From Nitrosospira sp. Nl5 (GTDB taxonomy: Bacteria; Pseudomonadota; Gammaproteobacteria; Burkholderiales; Nitrosomonadaceae): 64,000 bases of DNA. Position 1 is the stretch's first letter; each line of letters begins with the position of its first letter. Position numbers and translations under genes: made by a program. The stretch spans positions 1-64,000 of the forward strand of contig NZ_FMVQ01000009.1 of the NCBI RefSeq assembly GCF_900102495.1. The letters are read 5' to 3'. The notes under the pieces are model-generated. The model did no database searches. It had not been told where the DNA came from and worked only from the letters and a program-made list of their open reading frames with translations. Below are positions 26,333 through 34,972 of this stretch, piece by piece.

Positions 26333-27046
26333 ATGAAACGCCACTTTGTCTTGTGCATGTTCCTCTACTTCTGTTGCGCTTTCCCATCATATGGCGGGGA
26401 ATTCGACGCGAAGCGCCATAAAATGGTGGAGGAGATACTGGCCGATATTGCCGCCAATAGGGAATCCGCTCCCGGTCCAGAGGTCATTGCGGCGGTGGGA
26501 AAGGTGGAGCGTCACCGTTTCGTGCCGGGCTGGCTGACCGCATTTGCCTATATCAATCGTCCTCTTCCCATCGGCCATGGACAAACGATTTCCCAACCTG
26601 TCATCGTAGCACTGATGACCGACTTGATAAACGTCAAGGCTGGCGACAAGGTCCTTGAAATCGGTACTGGCTCGGGCTACCAGGCAGCCGTTCTGGCGGA
26701 AATAGTCGAATCGGTTTACACCCTCGAAATTATCGAACCGCTGGGAAAAGAAGCGACCGAGCGACTGAAGTCGCTTGGCTACGACAATGTAAAGGTGAGG
26801 GTGGGCGACGGCTATTACGGCTGGCCGGAAGCGGCGCCGTTCGATGCCATTGTGGTAACGGCCGCTGCAAGCCATGTACCGCCACCTCTCATCAAACAGC
26901 TAAAGCCGGGAGGGCGTATGGTGATCCCGCTCGGCGCGCATTTCATGACACAGTATTTAATGCTGGTGGAGAAGCATATGGACGGGTCGGTGACCACCCG
27001 GCAAATTTTGCCGGTGGGTTTCGTTCCACTCACCGGCGGACATTAA
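26333..27046 (+). CDS. pcm: Protein-L-isoaspartate O-methyltransferase, exported form
   Basis: SAM-dependent repair enzyme that methylates L-isoaspartyl residues in damaged proteins. Length 237 aa. Motifs: GHGQTISQPVIVALMTDLI near 80, the SAM-binding motif VLEIGTGSGYQAAVLAEI near 108, VGDGYYGWPEAAPFDAIVVTAA near 155, and LKPGGRMVIPLG. An N-terminal hydrophobic segment (MKRHFVLCMFLYFCCAFPSYGG) suggests export to the periplasm, unlike cytosolic E. coli Pcm. It diverges from the Mut7-C gene over a very short spacer. Confidence 0.93.
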   Translation: MKRHFVLCMFLYFCCAFPSYGGEFDAKRHKMVEEILADIAANRESAPGPEVIAAVGKVERHRFVPGWLTAFAYINRPLPIGHGQTISQPVIVALMTDLINVKAGDKVLEIGTGSGYQAAVLAEIVESVYTLEIIEPLGKEATERLKSLGYDNVKVRVGDGYYGWPEAAPFDAIVVTAAASHVPPPLIKQLKPGGRMVIPLGAHFMTQYLMLVEKHMDGSVTTRQILPVGFVPLTGGH

Positions 27047-27050
27047 CTTG

Positions 27051-27174
27051 ATCCTAAATCCAGCAGCCGACCGCTTAGTTGTTGGTCGAGAACCATGATT
27101 CATCCAAGTTTTTATGTCACTTGACCTATACCTCTATGGTGCATTCGCCACAAGGCAACTGCCGGGTTTAGGAT
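27051..27174. repeat. MITE-like 124-bp element with inverted ends
   Basis: ATCCTAAATCCAGCAG at the left pairs with CTGCCGGGTTTAGGAT at the right (16 bp, two mismatches). The 92-base interior encodes nothing obvious. It fills the whole spacer between pcm and the next gene, and its right end runs into that gene's start codon. Short inverted-end elements of this size are typically non-autonomous transposon derivatives. Confidence 0.55.
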
Positions 27175-29584
27175 GACCGGTCCCCGCCCGCCATTTTTCG
27201 CCATTGGTCTGCTCTCCGGCTGTTTACTGGCGTATGAAGTGCTGCTGACACGCTTGTTCAGCATTGAGCTATGGCATCACTTCGCCTACCTGATCATCAG
27301 TGCGGCGATGCTGGGCTTTGGGGCAAGCGGCACGGCGCTCACCCTCCTGAAGGAAAAGTTCGCTCCGCACGTCGGCGCTGTGTATCTCACCGCGGTAACC
27401 GGAACGGCTTTGCTGATCCCCGGAGCGTTTCTGCTGGCGCAACAAATCCCATTCAATCCGCTCGAACTGCTGTGGGATCAAACCCAGGTCACCAAACTGC
27501 TCGTGGTTTATCTGCTGATGATGCTGCCCTTCTTTTGCGGCGGGCTGGGCATTGGTCTTATCCTGTGGCATTTCGGCAGGGACGCAGGCCGCATCTATGC
27601 CTTCGATATCCTGGGCGCGGGGGCCGGCAGCCTGGGTGTTATCGGCGTGCTGTTTCTCATGCCGGCCCACCAGGTACTGATGGTTCTCACGGCGTTGACG
27701 TTACTTGCTGCCGCCCTCGCTGCCGTCGAACTGGAGATGCGTCCGAAATGGCTGGCGAAGGCGTTTTTTGGGCTGGCTTTGCTGGCCGCCATAGTGCCGT
27801 CCGGCAACTGGCTGCAAGCACATCCCTCACCATACAAAGATTTAAGCCAGACCCTGAATATTCTCGGAACCCAAGTGGTCGACGAACGTTCCGGCCCGCT
27901 GGGGCAGATCACGGTGGTGGAAAACAGGCGTATCCCGTTCCGTCATGCTCCGGGAATGAGCCTTAACGCAACAGACGAACCGCCGCCCCAGCTGGCCGTA
28001 TTCGTGGATGGAAACGGTCCGGCGGTGATCACGCAATTTGACGGAAAGCTCGAACCGCTGACCTATCTCGGCCAACTTACTTCGGCGCTGCCTTATCAGA
28101 TATTGGAAAAGCCGCGTGTGCTGGTGCTGGGGGCAGGGGCCGGCAGTGATGTATTGCAGGCACTTTACCACGGCGCCATCACAATCGATGCGGTGGAGCT
28201 TGACGGTAACGTCATTGACCTGATCAGGCAACGTTTTCGTGATTTTGCCGGCGATCTATACAACCACCCGCAAGTGCATGTACATGAAGCCGAGGCGCGC
28301 GGCTTCGCCAGCACCAGGCACGAACGCTACGACCTGATCCAGGTAGCGCTGCTTGATTCATTCGGCGTTGCTTCTGCCGGGTTATACGGCTTGAGCGAAA
28401 GCTATCTCTACACAGTGGAGGCGCTCCAGACCTATATGAGCCGCCTCACTCCAGACGGTGTGTTGGCCGTCACACGGTGGCTCACTCTGCCGCCGCGCGA
28501 CACGTTGAAACTATTTGCCACGGCGGTGCTGGCGTTGGAGCGGGACGGCGTACCCAATCCTGCCGCACGGCTGGTGATGATAAGGGGCTGGAAGACTGTC
28601 ACGCTGCTGGTGAAGAACAGCGATTTCACGCCGATGGAAATCGCAGCGATCAAGGAGTTCAGCCGCACACGTTCTTTCGATCTTTCTTACTATCCGGGGA
28701 TGCGCGCTGAGGAGGCAAATCGTTACAACCTGCTGGCGCATCCCTATTTCTTCGAGGGAGCTATTGCGCTGCTTGGCTCCGGGCGGCAGGCGTTCCTTGA
28801 TCGATACAAGTTCTATATCGAGCCGGCGACTGATGACCAGCCGCATTTTTTCCGCTTCTTCAAATGGAACGCAGCCGCGGAGTTATTTGCCCTGCGCGAA
28901 CAGGGCGGGATGCCGCTTCTGGACTGGAGTTATCCGCTGCTGGTGGCGACGCTGATACAGGCATTTGCGGCAAGCGTTCTCCTGATCGTCGCACCGCTGG
29001 CCGTTTCGCGTTGCCGGCGCATGTTCCCTACCGTGTGGGTGGTCCTGTACTTTCTCGCCATCGGCCTGGCTTTCATGTTCATGGAAATCGCCTTTATCCA
29101 GAAATTTGTGCTATTTCTGGCTCACCCGCTATACGCCGTGGCAGTCGTATTGTCCGCATTTCTGGTGTTCGCTGCCGCAGGAAGCTGGCTTGCCGAGCGA
29201 TGGCAAAAGCGGACGGCGAGCGGCAAGCATGTCGTCATGGCGGTAATGGTAATCGGCGCCTTATCGCTACTCTATCTCGCCATCCTGCCGGGCCTGTTCC
29301 AGGCACTCATCCACTTGCCCGATGCGGCAAAGATAGCGATTTCGGTGGCGCTGATCGCGCCGTTGGCGGTGTGCATGGGCGTGCCTTTTCCTACAGGCAT
29401 CATGCGGCTGGCGCGCACGGCCCAGGAAACTATCCCTTGGGCATGGGCGATCAACGGTTTCGCTTCGGTGGTTGGTGCCGTCCTCGCCACCTTGCTGGCT
29501 ATTCACCTGGGTTTTGCCGCAGTGATCCTGTTGGCTGTGCTGATTTACGGGTTGGCGGCGGTCGCGTTGAGAGGGTTTGCTTGA
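27173..29584 (+). CDS. Polytopic spermidine synthase-like (methyltransferase-fold) membrane protein
   Basis: Integral membrane protein of 803 aa. About six hydrophobic helices occupy residues 1-220 and another seven or so 590-803. Between them lies a soluble spermidine synthase-like Rossmann domain (VLVLGAGAGSDVLQAL near 322, DAVELDGNVIDLI, YDLIQVALLDSFG). Some members transfer aminopropyl or methyl groups, but this subgroup has no assigned substrate. Motifs such as FMFMEIAFIQKF and GVPFPTGIMRLA in the C-terminal membrane part are typical of the family. No clear ribosome site; the ATG lies in the repeat end. Confidence 0.8.
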   Translation: MTGPRPPFFAIGLLSGCLLAYEVLLTRLFSIELWHHFAYLIISAAMLGFGASGTALTLLKEKFAPHVGAVYLTAVTGTALLIPGAFLLAQQIPFNPLELLWDQTQVTKLLVVYLLMMLPFFCGGLGIGLILWHFGRDAGRIYAFDILGAGAGSLGVIGVLFLMPAHQVLMVLTALTLLAAALAAVELEMRPKWLAKAFFGLALLAAIVPSGNWLQAHPSPYKDLSQTLNILGTQVVDERSGPLGQITVVENRRIPFRHAPGMSLNATDEPPPQLAVFVDGNGPAVITQFDGKLEPLTYLGQLTSALPYQILEKPRVLVLGAGAGSDVLQALYHGAITIDAVELDGNVIDLIRQRFRDFAGDLYNHPQVHVHEAEARGFASTRHERYDLIQVALLDSFGVASAGLYGLSESYLYTVEALQTYMSRLTPDGVLAVTRWLTLPPRDTLKLFATAVLALERDGVPNPAARLVMIRGWKTVTLLVKNSDFTPMEIAAIKEFSRTRSFDLSYYPGMRAEEANRYNLLAHPYFFEGAIALLGSGRQAFLDRYKFYIEPATDDQPHFFRFFKWNAAAELFALREQGGMPLLDWSYPLLVATLIQAFAASVLLIVAPLAVSRCRRMFPTVWVVLYFLAIGLAFMFMEIAFIQKFVLFLAHPLYAVAVVLSAFLVFAAAGSWLAERWQKRTASGKHVVMAVMVIGALSLLYLAILPGLFQALIHLPDAAKIAISVALIAPLAVCMGVPFPTGIMRLARTAQETIPWAWAINGFASVVGAVLATLLAIHLGFAAVILLAVLIYGLAAVALRGFA

Positions 29585-29870
29585 GCGAGCTACGGTGCCT
29601 GCGCTCTTTACTTCTATGGTAGCAGGGTAAAAGTAGGTTCCGCTGCGTAAAAAACTCATGAAATACGAATACCTTCCGTTATTTATCTGGAAAAGAATTT
29701 CTATGCGGCTGTTCCTTGCCACAAATATCCGTTTCGCCTTTTAGCCGCTGTGACGCGAGGATTTGGAAAAACTTGATTATCAGCAACTTATCTGAACAGG
29801 GGTGAAGTTACCCTGTAAGGCAAAATCACTACCATCTTAATTCCTATTGATAAGCGATAAGGAAGAAATC
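29585..29870. other. Intergenic region, no gene identified
   Basis: About 286 bases between the membrane protein and the recombinase gene. The sequence becomes AT-rich toward the recombinase. I see no hairpin terminator, tRNA or coding frame; a promoter for the recombinase is presumed. Confidence 0.4.
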
Positions 29871-30536
29871 ATGTTTGTCGGGTATGCGAGAACTTGTACG
29901 CAGGATCAAGCTGCGGGCCTTGAAGCACAATTCGCTGAACTTAAACGGGCAGGCTGCGCCAAGATATTTCTAGAACAAATGAATGCGGTTGACGTTGGCA
30001 AGGGAAAAGAACTAGAACTAGAACCAGAACTCGAATCGGCCATTGGTTATGTCCGCGAAGGAGATACGTTGATCGTGACAAAGATTGAGCGTCTTGCACA
30101 TTCTTTGCCCCATCTTTTACAGGTTATCGGCCGGCTTGAAAGACAAGGCGTGGCACTCCGCATCCTGAGCATGCAAATTAATACCAGCACTCCGAATGGG
30201 AAATTGATGTTATCGGTTATGGGCGCAATTGTGGAGTTCGAACGCGCCCTGATGCTTGAACGTCAATTAGATGGAATTGCAGCCTGGAACCAAGCTAGAC
30301 GATTTAAAGGAAGACGGTCAAGCGCAAGACCAAAGATTAACGGCGTTTCAAAGTCCGCCCCTCAAGGTTTGATATATCAGGCCGTTGCGGAACAGCCCGG
30401 TATGCGCATTGCCAGTGTCTTGCAACCGGTAGCGAAGCGCCCGCGACCCAATCTTGAGTTGTTGGACGCATGTCCCGGCCCATCGGTCACGTTCGAGGAA
30501 AGCGTCGCTGAGGGACGTGGGAATGTCTACAAATAA
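29871..30536 (+). CDS. Serine recombinase (resolvase/invertase) with altered active site
   Basis: Resolvase-family protein of 221 aa. The N-terminal catalytic fold is clear (GYARTCTQDQ, VREGDTLIVTKIERLAHS, NGKLMLSVMGAIVEFERALMLER). The nucleophile position in the usual YARxST motif is Cys9 instead of Ser, and the second active-site Arg (Arg71 of gamma-delta resolvase) is His77; Arg74 is retained. After ~145 the sequence lacks a convincing helix-turn-helix. The chosen ATG has AAGGAAG upstream. It is probably inactive as a recombinase, or a domesticated relic; no inverted target segment was found. Confidence 0.8.
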   Translation: MFVGYARTCTQDQAAGLEAQFAELKRAGCAKIFLEQMNAVDVGKGKELELEPELESAIGYVREGDTLIVTKIERLAHSLPHLLQVIGRLERQGVALRILSMQINTSTPNGKLMLSVMGAIVEFERALMLERQLDGIAAWNQARRFKGRRSSARPKINGVSKSAPQGLIYQAVAEQPGMRIASVLQPVAKRPRPNLELLDACPGPSVTFEESVAEGRGNVYK

Positions 30537-30807
30537 TCCTTGTAATCGTGCAAGCAAAAGGTATTAATGCGGAACAGGTCATTTGGACAAACCAAAGACC
30601 GATGTATTTTCAACTCCTTAACCGAGATTTCACTGCTTGGTTAGCCTGTACCCCGTCATGCTGAATTGGCGGTCAACCTAGCTAGTGCTCGAGTCTATTT
30701 GCTTGCAGTGTCATTCAGCACTAATATGGTGAATATAATGGGTACTCTAAACTTACTGTCGCATAATGAGGCCGCAAAGCGATTACAGATAGATTTAGAG
30801 GAAGGAG

Positions 30808-31671
30808 ATGAGCGTGCATTTCAACTTACGAACTGGCCGCCCCTCGGACGCGGAGGCCGCCGGGATGATCTGCTACGAAGCGTTCAAGACGATTTCCGGG
30901 CAACATAATTTCCCTCCGGATTTTCCCTCATCCGAGGCAGCGTCTGGCCTCTTGTCATCCTTGTTGTCCCGCCCCGATGTATACTCGGTAGTCGCCGAGA
31001 GCGAAGAGCGGATCGTGGGCAGCAACTTCCTGCTGGAAGATGCGGTCATTGCAGGTGTAGGTCCAATAACCGTCGCCCTGGACGTCCAAAACAGTACCAT
31101 CGGCCGGTGTCTGATGGAAAACGTATTGGATCGTGCCCGGCAGAAACGATTTGCAGGAGTACGCCTGGTGCAAGCTGCCTATCATAGTCGCTCCCTGTCC
31201 CTCTATACCAAGCTGGGATTTGACGTGCGGGAACCACTTGCGACCATGCAGGGGCCGCCGCTACGGCTCATCGTTCCCGGATATACCGTTCGTTCGGCGC
31301 GCGATGGCGATATGGATGCTTGCAATAGCCTCTGTCAGAACATCCATGGCCACGATCGAGGCCAGGAGTTGTATCATGCGATCCAGGAAGGTACCGGCAT
31401 CGTCGTCGAATACGCTGGCCGCATCACCGGCTACGCTACATTAATCGGCTTCTTTGGACATGCCGTGGGAGAAAACAATGAAGACCTCAAGGCCCTTATC
31501 GGGGCTGCGGACGCCTTTGCGGGACCAGGATTTCTCCTGCCCACACGCAACGGTGAACTGTTCCGCTGGTGCTTGCAGCACGGGCTTCGCGTCGTTCAGC
31601 CCATGACCTTGATGAGCCTCGGCCTCTACAACCAGCCCTCGGGCGCCTTCCTGCCCTCGATTCTCTTCTGA
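30808..31671 (+). CDS. GNAT-family N-acetyltransferase
   Basis: Protein of 287 aa. The first ~140 residues form a GNAT fold (LRTGRPSDAEAAGMICYEAF, VVAESEERIVGSNFL, then VQNSTIGRCLMENVLDRA and LYTKLGFDVREPL). Residues ~150-287 resemble a second, degenerate acetyltransferase-like half. The canonical Q/RxxGxG/A acetyl-CoA loop is weak (NSTIGRCL). GAGGA lies 5 bases before the ATG. The next gene starts 43 bases downstream in the same direction, suggesting an operon. The substrate is unknown. Confidence 0.8.
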   Translation: MSVHFNLRTGRPSDAEAAGMICYEAFKTISGQHNFPPDFPSSEAASGLLSSLLSRPDVYSVVAESEERIVGSNFLLEDAVIAGVGPITVALDVQNSTIGRCLMENVLDRARQKRFAGVRLVQAAYHSRSLSLYTKLGFDVREPLATMQGPPLRLIVPGYTVRSARDGDMDACNSLCQNIHGHDRGQELYHAIQEGTGIVVEYAGRITGYATLIGFFGHAVGENNEDLKALIGAADAFAGPGFLLPTRNGELFRWCLQHGLRVVQPMTLMSLGLYNQPSGAFLPSILF

Positions 31672-31714
31672 AGGTGGGGGCGAAACAGCGACGGTTAACC
31701 AGAAGGATCAGAAT

Positions 31715-32806
31715 ATGTCCGACCCTGCCATACAAGACCGCGCCGCGGGCGCCATCATGGGCGCCTTTATCGGGGATGCCTTAGGCCTTGGCCCACACTG
31801 GTACTACGATCTGGCAGCGCTTCGACGCGACTACGGTGACTGGATAACGACCTATACAGACCCCAAGCCCGGCCGCTACCATAGCGGTCTCAAGGCCGGT
31901 CAACTCTCCCAGGGGGGCGTCATTCTCCGGCTCATGCTGCGCTCGCTCGTCGAGCGCGGCGGCTATGATGAAGCGGATTTCTGCCGGCGCATGGATGAGG
32001 AAATCTTCCCGTTGCTCAACGGCATGCCTGTCAACGGACCGGGCGGGTACACCCAGCAATCGATTCGAGATGCTTGGCGCAAGCGTGTCCAGCAGAACCT
32101 GCCGTGGGGGCAAGCGGGAGGCCAGGCCGATACCACCGAAGCGATAGGGCGCACGCTCGCCCTGGCGGTTCGCTACGCCTTCCAGCCGGAGGAACTGGCA
32201 GCCTCAATCTCCAGCAATACACGCCTCACCCAGATCGACGATACCGTAGTTACCCTGACTGTCGCGTACGGGGCGGTGCTGGGTCTCCTGGTGCAGGGAC
32301 ACAAACTCAACAGGAGCCTTTCCGGCAAGCTCATGCGTTTGGCAAAAGCGGGAAAACTGCCTTTTCATACGATGGCGCATACCGACCTGCAGCCTCCACA
32401 GGAAGACCGTCCCCGGGACAGCGGACATTTCGTCTCTCCGGACGCCCTCCTCACGCCCTCGTATGTCGCCACAGCCGCGGTGGACCCGGAGATCCGGATA
32501 GAGCCCGCATGGAAAGTCTCCATCGTTTATGGCATGACATGCGCCATTTACCACCAGCTTCCCGCAGCCTATCATCTCACTGCCCGCTTTCCGAACGATT
32601 TTGAATCGGCTGTGCTCCACGCAATAAATGGCGGCGGCGAAAACCAGGCGCGCGCCATGTTGGCCGGTGCGCTCGTCGGCGCACAAGTCGGGCTATCGGG
32701 AATACCCCGACGCTTCCTAGACGGCCTGGACGAAGCTGAAACGCTTCAGCGATTTGCGATGGATGTGGCCTCAAAAGTGAGCGAGTCAATACCTGGACTT
32801 GGCTAG
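31715..32806 (+). CDS. ADP-ribosylglycohydrolase-family protein, crystallin-J1 type
   Basis: Protein of 363 aa with the all-helical ADP-ribosylglycohydrolase fold. AIMGAFIGDALGLGPHWYYD is the N-terminal family motif and INGGGENQARAMLAGALVGAQVG the C-terminal one. The metal-binding TDDT motif of DraG/ARH enzymes reads LSQGG here, and GGDxDT reads GGENQA, so classical Mg-dependent hydrolysis is doubtful; this matches the J1-crystallin-like subgroup. AAGGA lies 8 bases before the ATG. It follows the GNAT gene closely, implying a shared transcript. Confidence 0.82.
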   Translation: MSDPAIQDRAAGAIMGAFIGDALGLGPHWYYDLAALRRDYGDWITTYTDPKPGRYHSGLKAGQLSQGGVILRLMLRSLVERGGYDEADFCRRMDEEIFPLLNGMPVNGPGGYTQQSIRDAWRKRVQQNLPWGQAGGQADTTEAIGRTLALAVRYAFQPEELAASISSNTRLTQIDDTVVTLTVAYGAVLGLLVQGHKLNRSLSGKLMRLAKAGKLPFHTMAHTDLQPPQEDRPRDSGHFVSPDALLTPSYVATAAVDPEIRIEPAWKVSIVYGMTCAIYHQLPAAYHLTARFPNDFESAVLHAINGGGENQARAMLAGALVGAQVGLSGIPRRFLDGLDEAETLQRFAMDVASKVSESIPGLG

Positions 32807-32961
32807 AACGCCCTTGGAGCTATTACTGGGGACACATCTCATGAACAAGGATCAATGGAGTCCGACCTATAGATTTACTAAAGATTTCGCAACCTTTATC
32901 AAACCGGGTAACCCCGCCTTTAGCAAGGCCCTACTGTCAGATTAAATCGAAACTACTACAA

Positions 32962-33258
32962 ATGATAATCAAACATGATTCTGTACGCCTTGCCATGATT
33001 GTTCTGGCAATTTTTGGCTTGGCTCTGGTCGCTGGTCCAGTGCTTGCTGCATCGGAAGCCGTTACGCCATGGGAAACTCCGAATGAAAATTGGTGCCAGG
33101 TCACCTCCTTCTGGTCGGGTTGGATTCTTCTGATGGGTGTCGTAATTAGTGGCTTTACCTTGATATTTGACAGTGAAACCTCTCGGCGTATCCGCTATGT
33201 CACAATCGTAGCTTGCGGACTTGCGTTGGCTAACATGATTATCTGTTTATTCCTCTAA
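32962..33258 (+). CDS. Small membrane protein of unknown function
   Basis: Hypothetical 98-aa protein with an N-terminal signal or TM segment (LAMIVLAIFGLALVAGPVLA), a short polar stretch with one Cys (ENWCQVTSFWSG), and two more hydrophobic helices (WILLMGVVISGFTLIF and VTIVACGLALANMIICLFL). No clear ribosome site precedes the ATG. It lies between repeats of the CAATCGAGTCTGACC type, suggesting a recently rearranged region. Confidence 0.5.
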   Translation: MIIKHDSVRLAMIVLAIFGLALVAGPVLAASEAVTPWETPNENWCQVTSFWSGWILLMGVVISGFTLIFDSETSRRIRYVTIVACGLALANMIICLFL

Positions 33259-33268
33259 GCTAAAGAAT

Positions 33269-33287
33269 CAATCGAGTCTGACCCTAT
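33269..33287. repeat. 19-bp repeat, copy 1
   Basis: CAATCGAGTCTGACCCTAT occurs here and identically at 34252-34270, with a diverged form at about 32853. Such sequences resemble ends of transposon or REP-like elements. The two exact copies bracket cspA and the IS3 remnant. Confidence 0.7.
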
Positions 33288-33436
33288 CGATCTCCATATA
33301 AGCAGACGCTCTGGGTCACTATATCCTCTCTGTAGGTACGGTAGCGAACATATTCTTCGCCTAAAGATTGGCAAAATGCGTCAGCCCTGAAAACGGAGGC
33401 TCTTTTTTAACTGATATATATAGGAAGGAAGAAAAA

Positions 33437-33640
33437 ATGGCAATTGGCACAGTAAAATGGTTCAATGATTCAAAAGGCTTTGGCTTCATTACCCCTGATG
33501 ACGGCAGTGAGGATTTATTCGCGCACTTCTCGGCAATCGGCATGTCTGGATTCAAAACGCTCAAAGAAGGTCAAAAAGTAACGTTTGAGGTTACGCAGGG
33601 TCCGAAGGGCAAGCAAGCATCAAACATTCAATCTACGTAA
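33437..33640 (+). CDS. cspA: Cold-shock domain protein
   Basis: Single-stranded nucleic-acid-binding protein of 67 aa that melts RNA structure. The OB-fold carries both RNP motifs, KGFGFI (RNP1) and DLFAHF (RNP2). The GC/AT-mixed leader of ~150 bases and the GGAAGGAAG ribosome site 7 bases before the ATG fit csp genes, whose leaders often regulate translation with temperature. It lies between two exact 19-bp repeats. Which csp paralogue this is cannot be told. Confidence 0.92.
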   Translation: MAIGTVKWFNDSKGFGFITPDDGSEDLFAHFSAIGMSGFKTLKEGQKVTFEVTQGPKGKQASNIQST

Positions 33641-33798
33641 GATTTCATGTGAGGCGGACAAACCACCCGTGTAGCATTAGGAAATTGTCTACTCTGCATG
33701 CTACTCGATTGGCTGGTGGTCGCTCAGATTACCGAGAGTGCTTGAAATAACTCAAAGTTCGAGCAATTATCCCGTAACATGTGCGCCCAAATGGCTGG

Positions 33799-33831
33799 CA
33801 TTCCGGCGGGAGATTTCCCTCCGCCGGAATG
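33799..33831. repeat. Perfect 11-bp inverted repeat
   Basis: CATTCCGGCGG and CCGCCGGAATG flank an 11-base loop just beyond the 3' end of the IS3 transposase remnant. Without a T-run it is not a standard terminator. It may be part of the element's end or a REP-like hairpin. Confidence 0.6.
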
Positions 33832-33841
33832 ATTGTAGCGG

Positions 33842-34250
33842 TCAAACAATTTCAGACATCGAGACAGATGGTGTTGCTGCCATCTTCCATTCGTAAGCGG
33901 CAGGCAGCAGATAGCGCAATTTCGAGTGAAGCCTGACAGTATTATAGAGCTTACGATGTATTCGGTAATATCGCGTTTCCCCTCGCTATGATTGGCATAA
34001 TCACGTTGCCATACACGCTCTATTTTCAAATTCAGAAAGAAGCGCTCCATCACGGCGTTGTCCCAACAATTCCCCTTACAGCTCATGCAACAACGAATGC
34101 CGTGGCGCGTGCGCACATAAGTAATCCGATACCCACGCAAGATTCGGTGCGGCCGCCTCGAACTTTCGATCCAGCAGGTTTCCGCTACCGGCAGGTCATG
34201 TCCGCTATCGGTGGTGTGAACAAATTTGCGTTTCCAGCCGGCAATAAGGA
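33842..34250 (-). pseudogene. IS3-family transposase OrfB, C-terminal remnant
   Basis: The minus strand encodes the C-terminal part of an IS3 DDE transposase: HTTDSGHDL, RHGIRCCMSCKGNCWDNAVME, FFLNLKIERVWQRDYANHSEG, then after a frame change RLHSKLRYLLPAAYEWKMA and SMSEIV stop. The catalytic Glu lies in the VMERFF segment; the upstream domain is missing. Frameshift and truncation make it non-functional. Confidence 0.85.
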
Positions 34251-34251
34251 C

Positions 34252-34270
34252 CAATCGAGTCTGACCCTAT
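34252..34270. repeat. 19-bp repeat, copy 2
   Basis: Identical in sequence and orientation to 33269-33287. It sits at the outer edge of the IS3 remnant. Together they delimit a 1-kb segment that may have been inserted or duplicated as a unit. Confidence 0.7.
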
Positions 34271-34278
34271 TGATTTTT

Positions 34279-34646
34279 TTAAATCTGATACGTCACTTCA
34301 CGGGTGGAAAAACGGGCACTGAACCATTTTTCCCACTTCGCTGCCCTCCACATCAGATCCACCCGGTATGCAGCGTTGAGATGGGACATGTATGAGTGGT
34401 AATTGGATACCCTCGTCCATAAGTCGCCTTGGTCTTTGCGAATATGCGTGCGGATGCGCCCAGGTAGGTGGTATTGAACTGCATCGGGCCGATATCGTAG
34501 GTGTCGTTCGAGTTTCGCACCCATTGTTCCGGCTTGCCCCCCTCCTTCTCTGCCACGGCCAGAAAGATGTTCGCAGACACTTCATATTTAATGGCTGCTT
34601 GAATAGAGCGGACAATGCGCTCCTTAATCTGGGGCGGCAGATCCAT
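34279..34646 (-). pseudogene. Lytic transglycosylase fragment (conjugation-type)
   Basis: The minus strand holds IKYEVSANIFLAVAEKEGG and NDTYDIGPMQFNTTYL, the lysozyme-like SLT motif with its probable catalytic Glu. After a frame change and internal deletion it continues DLWTRVSNYHS and MWRAAKWEKWF, the usual C-terminal part. Such proteins (TrbN/VirB1-like) open peptidoglycan for conjugation machinery. Here it is deleted and frameshifted, so it is a relic of a mobile element. Confidence 0.7.
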
Positions 34647-34890
34647 CTCCGAAACACAAGTCGGAAAGTGACTGCTTCGACTTGGTTCCGAAGGGCTGGC
34701 CTTTCTCTGGCGCGTCGATCTCAGCCCGGCGGATCCTGTGTTGCTGCTTGGATGCGGTAAGAACTGTGAGGGTATCACCATCCGATATTCCTACGACGTG
34801 TCCAACGAATGTCTCAGCTTGTGCAAAGGGCAGATAGAAGCTTAATAGCGCGATGATTGTGAATAGTAATGCAGAGTTAAACTGAGACAT
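34624..34890 (-). pseudogene. Truncated exported thermonuclease (SNase-like)
   Basis: It starts with a signal peptide ([18 protein letters not shown]) followed by [38 protein letters not shown], the opening of a staphylococcal-nuclease fold including its Arg and Asp region. The chain stops after 88 residues where the family needs ~140. Its end runs out of frame into the transglycosylase fragment, which shows a deletion joined the two genes. Confidence 0.75.
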
Positions 34891-34972
34891 TTCGAGCGGG
34901 AATAAGATGGGGTTGACCTAGAAGCATCCAAACATACTCGCGATGCCCATGCCTCGTTTAATGCTTCCCCGC

